From assembly GCA_963850915.1 (NCBI GenBank), contig CAWKND010000005.1, positions 372,001 to 436,000 on the forward strand: 64,000 bases of DNA, given 5' to 3'. Origin of the DNA: CAVTWH01 sp963850915. Lineage in GTDB: Bacteria > Actinomycetota > Actinomycetes > Mycobacteriales > Micromonosporaceae. Below are positions 40,327 to 49,336 of the stretch, in pieces. Numbering within the stretch: the stretch's first letter is position 1; each line of letters starts with the position of its first letter. A program made the translations under genes and the position numbers. A model generated the notes under the pieces. That model worked only from the letters and a program-made list of their open reading frames with translations. It did no database searches and was not told the DNA's origin.

Positions 40327-41330
40327 CGGTAGAGGCTCCGGTGCGCCCGGTGACGGCGAACATGAATACGAACACCCGGGCGCGGAAGGTGTTGCGGGCA
40401 CAGGAGTTCACCCTGGGCTGCGTGGCGCTGGCGGGCTTTGTCGGCCTGACCATCGCCACCCACGGCAACATGCTCTCGTCGGGCACGCTGGCCGCGTTCT
40501 TCCGGTTCCTGGCCGTACCCATGGTGATCGGGCTGTCCCAGATGGTTGTGCTGGCGATCGGTCAGATGAACCTGTCGGTCGGTGTACTGACCGGATTCTG
40601 TGCCATGTCAGCCGCCTGGCTCATGGTGGAGGCCGGCGTGCCGGCGCCCCTTGCGGTCCTGGCCGCGCTCGCACTGGGAGCGTTGGTAGGGCTGGTGAAC
40701 GGGGTACTGGTCGTGTTCACCCGGATCAACGCGTTCATCGTGACGCTGGCGACGATGACCATCATCGACGGGCTGCGCTACGGGGTACACGGGCCGGACA
40801 CGTTCCAGGACTACTCGCCCGGCCTCGTCCGGCTGGGCCGCGCCTCGGTACTCGGGCTGCCGGTGGTGTTCCTCGTCGCTGTGGCGGTGGCCATCCTGGT
40901 CGGGCTCTTCTTCGCCCGCACGGTGGCCGGCCGGCACCTGCTCGCCAGTGGCGGCAGCCCGTTCGCGGCCCGGCTGTCCGGTGTCTCCAACGACAAGGCG
41001 ATCCTGTTGGCGCACAGCATTTCCGGGCTGCTCGCCGGGGTGGCGGCGGTGCTCACCGTGGCGCTGTCCGGCTCGGTCAACTCCAGCATCGGCGACGACC
41101 TGCTGCTGCCCAGCTTCGCCGCGCCAATCATCGGCGGCGTAGCCCTGGCCGGTGGCGTGGTCAGCGTGCTGGGTACCTGCCTGGCCGCGTTCCTCGTCCG
41201 ACTGGTCGATGTGGCCCGCGCGCAGTTCGGTATCGGGCAGCAGTGGGTCGACCTGATCGTCGGCGCTGTCGTCCTCGGCGTGGTGCTAATCGGCGCCATC
41301 CGCGGCAAGATTTCCCGGAGGACACCGTGA
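40323..41330 (+). CDS. ABC permease, ribose type (2)
   Basis: A 335-residue RbsC-like permease with the typical IGQMNLSVGVLTGF, VFTRINAFIVTLATMTIIDG and LLLPSFAAPIIGGVALAGGV segments. Two different permeases suggest a heterodimeric channel. The ATG overlaps the first permease stop, and the end overlaps the ATPase start as GTGA. Confidence 0.88.
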   Translation: MTVEAPVRPVTANMNTNTRARKVLRAQEFTLGCVALAGFVGLTIATHGNMLSSGTLAAFFRFLAVPMVIGLSQMVVLAIGQMNLSVGVLTGFCAMSAAWLMVEAGVPAPLAVLAALALGALVGLVNGVLVVFTRINAFIVTLATMTIIDGLRYGVHGPDTFQDYSPGLVRLGRASVLGLPVVFLVAVAVAILVGLFFARTVAGRHLLASGGSPFAARLSGVSNDKAILLAHSISGLLAGVAAVLTVALSGSVNSSIGDDLLLPSFAAPIIGGVALAGGVVSVLGTCLAAFLVRLVDVARAQFGIGQQWVDLIVGAVVLGVVLIGAIRGKISRRTP

Positions 41331-42895
41331 TTCTGTCTGCTGAAGGGCTAGTCAAGACCTTCCCGGGGGTACGGGCGCTGGACGGCGCCACGCTCCACCT
41401 CGAAGCGGGCAGCGTGCACGCGCTGCTCGGCGAGAACGGAGCCGGCAAGAGCACGCTGGTGAAGATCCTGACCGGGGTATACCGGCCGGACGCCGGCGAG
41501 GTCACCATCGACGGCCAGCCGGTGCACTTCGGTGGACCGCTGGACGCGCTGCGCGCCGGAATCGGTGTGGTGCACCAGGAGCGCAACCTGGTACCCGAGT
41601 TCAGCGTCGCCGAGAACATCGTGCTGCACCACCTGCCGCGACGGCTGGGGCTGGTACGGCGCAGGGAGATCCGCGACGAGGCACGGCGCTGCCTGGCGCT
41701 GCTGGACCTGGACCTCGACCCGGACGCGGCTGTCTCCACCCTCTCGGTGGCGCAAGCCCAGCTGGTCGAGATCGCCAAGGCGCTGTCGGTGGACAACCGG
41801 GTACTCCTGCTCGACGAGCCCACCGCCTCGCTGACCGGGGACGAGGCCGACCGGCTCTACGCCATCGTGCGCAAGCTGACCGGCAGCGGGCACGCGGTGG
41901 TACTCGTCAGCCACAAGCTGGAAGAGGTCTTCGCGGTCGCGGACACGGTGACCGTGCTGCGCGACGGGCGCAGTGTCGCCCAGGGGCAGCCGCTTTCCGG
42001 GTACACCCGGGACGAGGTGGTGGACCTGATGGTCGGCCGGGCACACGCCTCGGGAGTGCTCGCCGATCGGGTGGTCGCAGCCGATGCCGTACCGGCGCTG
42101 GAGCTGCGCGGCGTCTCCACCGCCAGCGGACACCGGGACATCTCGCTGTCGGTACGGCCGGGTGAGATCCTCGGACTCTACGGGCTTGTCGGCGCGGGGC
42201 GTACCGAGCTGGCCAAGGCGCTGCTCGGACTCGACCGGATCACCGGCGGAACGGTGCTGCTGCACGGGAAGCCGGTACGCATCGGGAGTGTCGGTGAGGC
42301 GCTGCGCCGGTACCGGATCGGTTATGTCACCGAGAACCGCAAGGAGGAGGGGCTGTTCCTGGAGCAGCCGATCACCCGCAACATCGGGGTGACCGTGTGG
42401 CACCGGCTCAGCCGCGCCGGCCTGATCCCGGACCGGGCCGAGCGCCGGTTGGTCGCCGAGTACACCGAGCGGCTGAGCATCCGGGCCGCCTCGCCGCGCC
42501 AGCTCGCCGGCCAACTCTCCGGCGGCAACCAGCAGAAGGTCAGTCTTGCCAAGTGGTTGGCGGCCGACTGCGACATCCTGATCGTCGACGAGCCGACGGT
42601 CGGCATCGACGTGCGTACCAAGGCGGCCTTCCACGAACTCATCGCCCGCCTCGCCGGGCAGGGCCGCGCGATCCTGCTGATCTCCTCGGACCTGCCGGAG
42701 ATCGTCACGCTCGCCGACCGGATCGGTGTCTTCGGTGAGTTCGCGCTCCGCGGTGAACTGGCCAACGATCACGACTACGAGCGGATGAGCCAGCGCATCA
42801 TCCGGCTGATCCACGCCGGTCCAGCGCTCTCCACTGTGGACGGACAGACCACCGTGGTTGGCGAGGACTCGGCAATCAGCGTGGACGCGGCATGA
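41327..42895 (+). CDS. Double-domain sugar ABC ATPase, RbsA type
   Basis: A 522-residue protein with two ATPase halves. First half: Walker A GENGAGKST, signature LSVAQAQLVEIAKAL, Walker B LLLDEPTAS. Second half: degenerate Walker A GLVGAGRTEL, signature LSGGNQQKVSLAKWL, Walker B LIVDEPTVGID. This is the normal RbsA/XylG arrangement and powers uptake by the two preceding permeases. GTG 41327 overlaps the permease stop. Confidence 0.93.
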   Translation: MILSAEGLVKTFPGVRALDGATLHLEAGSVHALLGENGAGKSTLVKILTGVYRPDAGEVTIDGQPVHFGGPLDALRAGIGVVHQERNLVPEFSVAENIVLHHLPRRLGLVRRREIRDEARRCLALLDLDLDPDAAVSTLSVAQAQLVEIAKALSVDNRVLLLDEPTASLTGDEADRLYAIVRKLTGSGHAVVLVSHKLEEVFAVADTVTVLRDGRSVAQGQPLSGYTRDEVVDLMVGRAHASGVLADRVVAADAVPALELRGVSTASGHRDISLSVRPGEILGLYGLVGAGRTELAKALLGLDRITGGTVLLHGKPVRIGSVGEALRRYRIGYVTENRKEEGLFLEQPITRNIGVTVWHRLSRAGLIPDRAERRLVAEYTERLSIRAASPRQLAGQLSGGNQQKVSLAKWLAADCDILIVDEPTVGIDVRTKAAFHELIARLAGQGRAILLISSDLPEIVTLADRIGVFGEFALRGELANDHDYERMSQRIIRLIHAGPALSTVDGQTTVVGEDSAISVDAA

Positions 42896-43884
42896 ACCCG
42901 TTCGAGCGGGTACCGCTGGGCGGTACCGCGGTCACCGTCACCCGGCTGGGGATGGGCATGGCGCCGCTCGGTGGCCTGTACGAGCCGGTGAGCGAGGCGA
43001 CCGCGCAGGCGACCGTGGACGCGGCGTGGGGCGCCGGCATCCGGTTCTTCGACACCGCACCGCTCTACGGGGCCGGGCGCTCGGAGCGGCGCGCCGGCGC
43101 GGCGCTGGCGTCGCGGGAGCGCGCCGACTTCACCCTCGCCACCAAGGTGGGGCGGCTCCTGGTACCCGACTCCGCTGATCCGGCGGCGCCGGCCGATCCG
43201 GGGATGTGGGCCGAGCCCACGCCGGAGGTACCGGTCTTCGACTTCACCGCCGACGGGGTACGCCGCTCGTACGCGGAGAGCTTGGCGCGCCTGGGTTTGG
43301 CCCGCGCCGACGTGCTGCACCTGCACGATCCGGACGAGTACTACCGGGACGCGATCGGGCAGGCCCGGCTGGCGCTGCTGGAGTTGCGGGCACAGGGCCG
43401 GATCGGCGCGGTGTCGGCGGGTATGAACCAGTCGGCGATGCTGACCGAGTTCGCGCGTACCGGCGACTTCGACTGCTTCCTGCTGGCCGGCCGGTACACC
43501 CTGCTCGACCAGTCGGGCCTGGCCGACCTGTTGCCGGAGTGTTCCGCCCGGGGCATCTCGGTGGTCGCCGGAGGCGTCTACAACTCCGGGCTGCTGGCCG
43601 ATCCACGCCCCGGGGCGACGTACGACTACCTCCCGGCTTCGCCCGCGATGCTCGCCAAAGCCCTGGCGATACAGGAGATCTGCGACCGGCACGGGGTACC
43701 GCTGCGCGCCGCTGCCCTGCAGTTCCCGTTCGGCCACCCCAGCGTGGCGAGCGTACTCATCGGGATGCGCTCGCCGGCCGAGGTCGCCGACGCCGTCGCC
43801 ATGGCTGGCGTACAGATCCCCGGTCAGCTGTGGCGCGATCTGATCGGCGCCGGGCTGCTCCCCGAGGGGGTGCCCACCCCGTGA
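42892..43884 (+). CDS. Aldo/keto reductase, probable L-fucose 1-dehydrogenase
   Basis: A 330-residue TIM-barrel oxidoreductase. The catalytic set is visible: Asp in FFDTAPLYG with Tyr four residues on, Lys in LATKVGRLL, and His in DVLHLHDPDEYY. It resembles the D-threo-aldose 1-dehydrogenases that oxidise L-fucose to L-fucono-lactone with NAD(P)+. It is followed without a gap (GTGA) by the lactonase, the expected next step. Exact sugar preference is inferred from the pathway. Confidence 0.85.
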   Translation: MNPFERVPLGGTAVTVTRLGMGMAPLGGLYEPVSEATAQATVDAAWGAGIRFFDTAPLYGAGRSERRAGAALASRERADFTLATKVGRLLVPDSADPAAPADPGMWAEPTPEVPVFDFTADGVRRSYAESLARLGLARADVLHLHDPDEYYRDAIGQARLALLELRAQGRIGAVSAGMNQSAMLTEFARTGDFDCFLLAGRYTLLDQSGLADLLPECSARGISVVAGGVYNSGLLADPRPGATYDYLPASPAMLAKALAIQEICDRHGVPLRAAALQFPFGHPSVASVLIGMRSPAEVADAVAMAGVQIPGQLWRDLIGAGLLPEGVPTP

Positions 43885-44714
43885 TCATCGACGCGCACCA
43901 GCACCTGTGGACCGCCGACTACGCCTGGCTCGCGGATCCCTCCCTGGACCGGATCCGCCGCGACTACACGCTCGGCGACCTGCGCGGGCATCTGCGGCTG
44001 GCCAAGGTGGACCGTACCGTCCTGGTCGAGGGCGGTCGCTGCGAAGCCGGCGAGACGACCGAGTTCCTGGCCCTGGCCGACGGAGCGGTGGAGATCGCCG
44101 GCGTGGTGGGCTGGGCATCGCTGACCGACCCCGAGTTGCCGGCGCTGCTGGCGCGCTTCCGGGCGGGGCCTGGCGGCGCGCTGCTGGTCGGCATCCGGGA
44201 CCAGGCCCAGGCGCAGCCCGACGGCTGGCTGGATCGGCCGGAAGTATTGGCTGGACTGCGAACCGTCGCGGCCGCCGGGCTGGTCAACGAGCTCGTCGTC
44301 CGGGTGGAGCAGCTGCCGTCGGTGGGCCGAGCGGCGCGGGCGATGCCCGCCAGCCGATTCGTACTCGACCACCTCGGCAAGCCGCGGATCCGGGACGGGG
44401 CACGAGGACTGGCCCAGTGGCGAGCAGCGATCGGGCCGGTTGCCCAGTGCCCCAACGTGGTGGCGAAGCTCTCCGGGCTGGTGGCCGAGGCCGACTGGAC
44501 ACAGTGGACAGTCGCCGATCTGCAACCCTTCGTGGACACCGCGCTCGAACTGTTCGGCCCGCGACGGCTGATGTTCGGCTCGGACTGGCCGGTGTGTGAA
44601 GTGGCCGCCGCGTACGAAGACGTCAAACAGGCACTGGTGGAGATGCTCGGCGGTACCCCGGCGGACATCTTCGGCGGTACCGCGCAACGCATCTACGACT
44701 TGGAGATCCGATGA
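43881..44714 (+). CDS. Amidohydrolase-family L-fuconolactonase
   Basis: A 277-residue TIM-barrel hydrolase of the COG3618 type: the HxH metal motif IIDAHQHLW at the start, the Arg-containing VLDHLGKPRI, and the C-terminal MFGSDWPVCEVAA. Homologues open the lactone of L-fuconate or L-rhamnonate. The GTG at 43881 overlaps the dehydrogenase stop; longer upstream frames are antisense-like. Confidence 0.88.
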   Translation: MIIDAHQHLWTADYAWLADPSLDRIRRDYTLGDLRGHLRLAKVDRTVLVEGGRCEAGETTEFLALADGAVEIAGVVGWASLTDPELPALLARFRAGPGGALLVGIRDQAQAQPDGWLDRPEVLAGLRTVAAAGLVNELVVRVEQLPSVGRAARAMPASRFVLDHLGKPRIRDGARGLAQWRAAIGPVAQCPNVVAKLSGLVAEADWTQWTVADLQPFVDTALELFGPRRLMFGSDWPVCEVAAAYEDVKQALVEMLGGTPADIFGGTAQRIYDLEIR

Positions 44715-45556
44715 GGTACATGCGGGTGGGACCGCCGGGCCAGGAGCGGCCGGTTGCCCACGTCGACGGGGTATATCGCGACCTGTCGTCCATCACCGGC
44801 GACATCGACGGTGCCTTCCTCGCCAGTGGCGGGCTCAGCGTCGAGCGGACCGAGCTGGCAACGCTGCCCGAGATCGAGGTGACCGGGCAGCGCATCGGTG
44901 CGCCGATCGCCCGGCCCGGCGTGGTGCTGTGCATCGGGCAGAACTACGCGGCACACGCCGCCGAGTCCGGAGCGCAGCCGCCGACGGTACCCATCATGTT
45001 CTACAAAGCCCCGAACACGGTGATCGGTCCGGACGATGACATCGTTGTCCCGCGCGGCTCGGTCAAGACGGACTGGGAAGTCGAGCTGGGCGTGGTGATC
45101 GGCCGGACCGCGCGCTACCTCGACTCGCCCGCGCAGGCACTGGATTTCGTCGCCGGCTACCTGCTCTCCAACGATGTCACCGAGCGGGCGTACCAGTTCG
45201 ACGAGTCCGGCGGCCAGTGGTCCAAGGGCAAGTCCTGTGAGAGCTTCAACCCGCTCGGCCCGTGGCTGGTCACCCCCGACGAGATCAGCGACCCCGGCAA
45301 GCTGCGGCTGCGCTCCTTCGTCAACGGCGAGCCACGCCAGGACTCCAGCACCGCCGACATGGTCTTCGACGTGGCCTACCTGATCTGGCACCTGTCCCAG
45401 TACACGGTGCTGGAGCCCGGTGACCTCATCAACACCGGTACCCCCGAGGGCGTCGCGCTCTCCGGCCGCTTCCCGTACCTGCGCGCCGGTGACGTGGTCG
45501 AGCTGGAGATCGACGGCCTGGGCCGGCAGCGCAGCACAGTTCGGGGCGCCGCATGA
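44711..45556 (+). CDS. FAH-family hydrolase, probable 2,4-diketo-3-deoxy-L-fuconate hydrolase
   Basis: A 281-residue protein: a short N-terminal domain and a fumarylacetoacetate-hydrolase fold with metal ligands in TDWEVELGVVIG, IGQNYAAHAAESG, VPIMFYKAPNTVIGP and the GTPEGVALS loop. In the non-phosphorylating fucose route such an enzyme cleaves the diketo acid to pyruvate and L-lactate. Overlaps its neighbours by 4 bases on both sides. Confidence 0.88.
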   Translation: MRYMRVGPPGQERPVAHVDGVYRDLSSITGDIDGAFLASGGLSVERTELATLPEIEVTGQRIGAPIARPGVVLCIGQNYAAHAAESGAQPPTVPIMFYKAPNTVIGPDDDIVVPRGSVKTDWEVELGVVIGRTARYLDSPAQALDFVAGYLLSNDVTERAYQFDESGGQWSKGKSCESFNPLGPWLVTPDEISDPGKLRLRSFVNGEPRQDSSTADMVFDVAYLIWHLSQYTVLEPGDLINTGTPEGVALSGRFPYLRAGDVVELEIDGLGRQRSTVRGAA

Positions 45557-46866
45557 GAATCACCGCGGTCGACTCGTTCGACATCCGCTTCCCCACCTCG
45601 CGCGAGCTGGACGGCTCGGATGCGATGAACCCCGACCCGGACTACTCGGCCGCCTACGTGATCCTGCGTACCGACGAGCTGGACCCGGCCGGGGAACCGT
45701 TGGCGGGACACGGTTTCACCTTCACCATCGGGCGTGGCAACGAGGTGTGCCGGGCGGCGATCGAGGCGCTCGCCCCGCTCGTCGTCGGGTACGACCTGGA
45801 CGATCTCGGTGAGTTCGGCCGGCGGCTGACCCACGACTCGCAGATCCGTTGGCTGGGACCGGAGAAGGGTGTCGTGCAGCTCGCCGCGGCGGCACTCGTC
45901 AACGCCGCCTGGGACCTGGCCGCGAAGGCGGCCGGCAAGCCGGTGTGGCGGCTGCTCTCCGAGATGAGCCCGCAGCAGATCGTCGAGTTGGTGGATTGGC
46001 GCTACCTCAGCGATGCACTCACCCCCGACGAGGCCTTCGACATCCTGAAGACGGCCGAGCCCGGCCGGGCCGAGCGCGCGGCACACCTGGAACGGGTGGG
46101 ATACCCGGCATACACCACGTCACCGGGGTGGCTCGGGTACGACGACGCGAAGCTGGCCCGGCTGGCGCGGCAGGCGGTGGCGAGCGGGTACACCCAGATC
46201 AAGCTCAAGGTCGGTGCCGACCTGGCGGACGACGTGCGCCGCTTCGCGCTGGCCAGATCCGTTGTGGGGCCGGACATCCGGATCGCGGTGGACGCCAACC
46301 AGCGCTGGGACGTACCGGACGCGATCGCCTGGATGACCGCGCTCGCCCCGTACCAGCCGTGGTGGATCGAGGAGCCGACCAGCCCGGACGACGTACTCGG
46401 GCACGCCGCGATCCGCCTGGCGCTTGCCAACGCTGGCCCCGGCGGTGGACCGATCCGGGTGGCCACCGGCGAGCACGTGGCCAACCGGGTGGTCTTCAAG
46501 CAGCTGCTGCAGGCGAACGCGGTGGACATCGTGCAGTTGGACGCCTGCCGGGTCGCCGGGGTCAACGAGAACGTGGCGATCCTGTTGCTGGCAGCCAAGT
46601 TCGGCCGGCCGGTCTGCCCGCACGCCGGTGGTGTCGGTCTGTGCGAGCTGGTACAGCACCTGTCCATCTTCGACTACGTTGCGGTCTCCGGCGAGCTGAC
46701 CGACCGGGTCATCGAGTACGTCGACCACCTGCACGAGCACTTCGTCGACCCGGTGGTGATCGAGCGCGGGGCGTACCGGGTGCCACGGGTACCGGGCTTC
46801 TCGGCGCAGATGCATCCCGAATCGTTGGTGCGCTACGCGTACCCCGACGGGGAAGCATGGCGCTGA
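45553..46866 (+). CDS. L-fuconate dehydratase
   Basis: A 437-residue enolase-superfamily enzyme. The N terminus FPTSRELDGSDAMNPDPDYS and SQIRWLGPEKGVVQLAAAAL closely follow the characterised Xanthomonas L-fuconate dehydratase as I recall it. Barrel residues: KLKVG, VDANQRW, WIEEPTSPDD, TGEHVANRV, Asp in IVQLDACRVAG and His in VCPHAGGVGL. It converts L-fuconate to 2-keto-3-deoxy-L-fuconate. This gene is the strongest evidence for the substrate of the operon. It overlaps the FAH gene by 4 and the AOR gene by 10 bases. Confidence 0.93.
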   Translation: MRITAVDSFDIRFPTSRELDGSDAMNPDPDYSAAYVILRTDELDPAGEPLAGHGFTFTIGRGNEVCRAAIEALAPLVVGYDLDDLGEFGRRLTHDSQIRWLGPEKGVVQLAAAALVNAAWDLAAKAAGKPVWRLLSEMSPQQIVELVDWRYLSDALTPDEAFDILKTAEPGRAERAAHLERVGYPAYTTSPGWLGYDDAKLARLARQAVASGYTQIKLKVGADLADDVRRFALARSVVGPDIRIAVDANQRWDVPDAIAWMTALAPYQPWWIEEPTSPDDVLGHAAIRLALANAGPGGGPIRVATGEHVANRVVFKQLLQANAVDIVQLDACRVAGVNENVAILLLAAKFGRPVCPHAGGVGLCELVQHLSIFDYVAVSGELTDRVIEYVDHLHEHFVDPVVIERGAYRVPRVPGFSAQMHPESLVRYAYPDGEAWR

Positions 46867-48542
46867 TCCACGCCTGGCTGGACGGGGCTGTTGCTCCTAC
46901 GTCAAGCGGTTCGCCACGGTGGGCGGACGGCGGTCCGTTGGAAGCGTTGGGAATCCTGCTCGACGCGATCCCGACGGATCCGGCCGGCGCGCCGGTGGCG
47001 TTCGTGACCGGGCCGGTGGCCGGGGTGGCCGGGCCGGGACTGGCCCGCACCACGGCCATCGGGCTCTCGCCGCTGTCCGGCGCGGTGGCCGAGACCCGGG
47101 CCGAGGGGCCGTTCGCGGCCGGGATGCGCCGCGCCGGGGTGACCGGGGTGGTACTCCACGGGCGGGCCAGCGCGCCGGTCTGTGTGGTGGTCGAGGCGGG
47201 CCAGGCGCGGCTGGAGCCGGCAGAGGCGTTGTGGGGCCTGGAAACCGGCCCGGCCACGGACGCGCTGCTCACCCGCTACGGGTCGGCCGCCGCGGTCGCG
47301 GTGATCGGGCCGGCCGGCGAGCGGGGCGTCCGGTACGCCAGCGTGGTCACCTGCCGCGACCACCCGCTGCCGCGCCTGGGCTTCGGTGCTGTGCTCGGCG
47401 CCAAGCGGGTCAAGGCGATCGTGTGCCTGGGCAATGACGTACCACCGGTAGCCGATCCGGCTGCGCTGGCCCGGATCTCGTCCGGGTACGCGGCTGCGGT
47501 CCCCGAGAACGGGCTGACCCGTTGGCAGCACGGCGAACCGGGCTTCGGCGTGTGGACCGGGCCGCCCGGGTACGCCGCGGTGGCCAACTTCGCCGACACA
47601 GCGCTGCCTGGCGGCGTGGACCCGGACCGGGCTCCCCGACCTGATCGGGTGGCCGCGTGTCCGGGCTGCCCGACCGACTGCATCAAGGTGTACGCGGGCG
47701 CTCCGGTACACCAGGAGGCGCTCGCCATGCTCGGCGCCAACCTCGGCCTACCCACTGGTGGCCGACCCGAGGCTGGCCGCCCAGGAGCCGGTGATCCGTG
47801 GTCGCTGAACGCGCGCTGCCTGCAATTGGGGGTGGATCCGGTCTCCTTCGCCGGAACCGTTGCGACGGCCGGACTCCAGCCGGCGGATATCCCGGCCGCG
47901 CTGGAGGATCTGGTCGGCGCCGACCGTGCCGGCCTGGCACTGGGGGCCGCCGCACTGGCCGCGGCCGGGCGCGCCCGCCAGCCGGTGATGACGAGCAAGG
48001 GCGTGGAGTTGCCGCCCTTCGACCCGCGGGTGCAGCCGAACCTCGGACTTGGCTACGCGGTGGCCCCGATCGGACCGCGCTACGACATCGTCGAGCACGA
48101 TCTGGACTTCGACCCGGATGAGGGGATGCCCGAGTGCTTCCCGGAGGTACGCGCCCTGGGCGTGCCGGTACCACGGCCGCGCGGCCAACTCGACCCGGCC
48201 GGTACCGCCGTATTGATGCGGTTGTGGAGTGGCCTGGACGCGCTGGGCGTCTGCCTGTACGCGGCCACACCGACCCGACCACTCACACTGTCCACAGTGG
48301 AGGATCTGGTGGCGGCGGTGACCGGCGAGCGTCCGGACGTCCTCGCGCTCGGCGCCGCCCGGCTGGCCGGACAGCGCGAAGTGAACCGGCGCCTGGGCAT
48401 CGGGCTGGAGCACGACCGGCTGCCGGACCGGTTCTTCGACGAGCCGGTGCGTACCGGCCGGTACGCCGGTGCGATCCTGGACCGCGAAGCCTTCGGCGCC
48501 GCGGTGACCGCGCTGCACCGCGATCTGGGTTTCCTCGAGTGA
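46857..48542 (+). CDS. Aldehyde:ferredoxin oxidoreductase-like tungsten/pterin enzyme
   Basis: A 561-residue AOR-family protein. The N-terminal cofactor domain shows VAFVTGPVAGVAGPGLARTT, FAAGMRRAGVTGVVLHGRAS and LPRLGFGAVLGAKRVKAIV. The 4Fe-4S cluster Cys are CPGCPTDC plus a distant Cys in DALGVCLYAA, and the pterin-type NARCLQLGVDP is present. Characterised members carry a tungsto-bispterin and oxidise aldehydes to acids with ferredoxin. The protein is shorter than the usual ~605 residues because the first ~50 are missing. Its physiological aldehyde here is unknown. ATG 46857 starts inside the dehydratase end. Confidence 0.88.
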   Translation: MALIHAWLDGAVAPTSSGSPRWADGGPLEALGILLDAIPTDPAGAPVAFVTGPVAGVAGPGLARTTAIGLSPLSGAVAETRAEGPFAAGMRRAGVTGVVLHGRASAPVCVVVEAGQARLEPAEALWGLETGPATDALLTRYGSAAAVAVIGPAGERGVRYASVVTCRDHPLPRLGFGAVLGAKRVKAIVCLGNDVPPVADPAALARISSGYAAAVPENGLTRWQHGEPGFGVWTGPPGYAAVANFADTALPGGVDPDRAPRPDRVAACPGCPTDCIKVYAGAPVHQEALAMLGANLGLPTGGRPEAGRPGAGDPWSLNARCLQLGVDPVSFAGTVATAGLQPADIPAALEDLVGADRAGLALGAAALAAAGRARQPVMTSKGVELPPFDPRVQPNLGLGYAVAPIGPRYDIVEHDLDFDPDEGMPECFPEVRALGVPVPRPRGQLDPAGTAVLMRLWSGLDALGVCLYAATPTRPLTLSTVEDLVAAVTGERPDVLALGAARLAGQREVNRRLGIGLEHDRLPDRFFDEPVRTGRYAGAILDREAFGAAVTALHRDLGFLE

Positions 48543-48577
48543 CCTACCAACCGGCGAACAATTTACGGAGGAGCGGC

Positions 48578-49336
48578 ATGGCGGGATTTGACGGGCTGGT
48601 TGCGGTAGTGACCGGTGGGGCTTCCGGTATCGGGGCGGCCTGCGTTGCCCAGTTCACCGGCGGCGGCGCGAAGGTGGGGATACTCGACCTCAACCCGGGC
48701 ACGGCGGACGCGGCGGGCGGGTCAGTTCTGTCGGTGGCAGCGGATGTGGCCGATCCGGCGTCGCTCGAGGCGGCGATGGCACAGGTGGCCGCGCAGTTCG
48801 GTGGGATCGACATTCTCGTCAACAGCGCGGGAATCAGCGCGGTCGGCGACGTCTCGGCCAACTCCGACGAGCAGTGGGCGCGGGTACTGGACGTGAACGT
48901 GGTGGGCGTGGCCCGGGCGTGCCGGGCGGCGCTGCCGTACCTGCGGCGCAGTCAGCACGCCGCGATCGTCAACCTCTCCTCGATCGCGGCCACCGCCGGG
49001 CTGGTACAGCGGGCGCTCTACTCGGCCTCCAAGGGCGCCATCCACGCGCTCACCCTGGCGATGGCAGCGGATCTGGTGAAGGAGGGGATCCGGGTGAACT
49101 GTGTCGCGCCGGGCACCGTCGACACCCCGTGGGTCACCCGCCTGCTGGCCCAGGCCGTCGACCCGGCGGGCGAGAAGGCGCAGCTGGCCGCCCGCCAGCC
49201 CACCGGCCGGCTGGTCCGCGCCGAGGAGGTGGCCGCCGCGATCGCTTACCTGGCAAGCCCCGCAGCCGGCGCGACCACCGGCGCGTCGCTCGCCGTCGAC
49301 GGCGGCATGTCCGGCCTGCGGCTGCCCCGCGCCTGA
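48578..49336 (+). CDS. SDR, probable 2-keto-3-deoxy-L-fuconate dehydrogenase
   Basis: A 252-residue classical SDR: VVTGGASGIGAA nucleotide motif, LVNSAGIS, catalytic Ser in NLSSIAATA and YSASK, and a C-terminal DGGMSG. It would oxidise the C4 hydroxyl of 2-keto-3-deoxy-fuconate with NAD+, the step before the FAH hydrolase. ATG 48578 has ACGGAGGAG upstream and is 35 bases after the AOR stop, so it is the last gene of the operon. A 17-bp repeat array begins at its stop. Confidence 0.85.
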   Translation: MAGFDGLVAVVTGGASGIGAACVAQFTGGGAKVGILDLNPGTADAAGGSVLSVAADVADPASLEAAMAQVAAQFGGIDILVNSAGISAVGDVSANSDEQWARVLDVNVVGVARACRAALPYLRRSQHAAIVNLSSIAATAGLVQRALYSASKGAIHALTLAMAADLVKEGIRVNCVAPGTVDTPWVTRLLAQAVDPAGEKAQLAARQPTGRLVRAEEVAAAIAYLASPAAGATTGASLAVDGGMSGLRLPRA

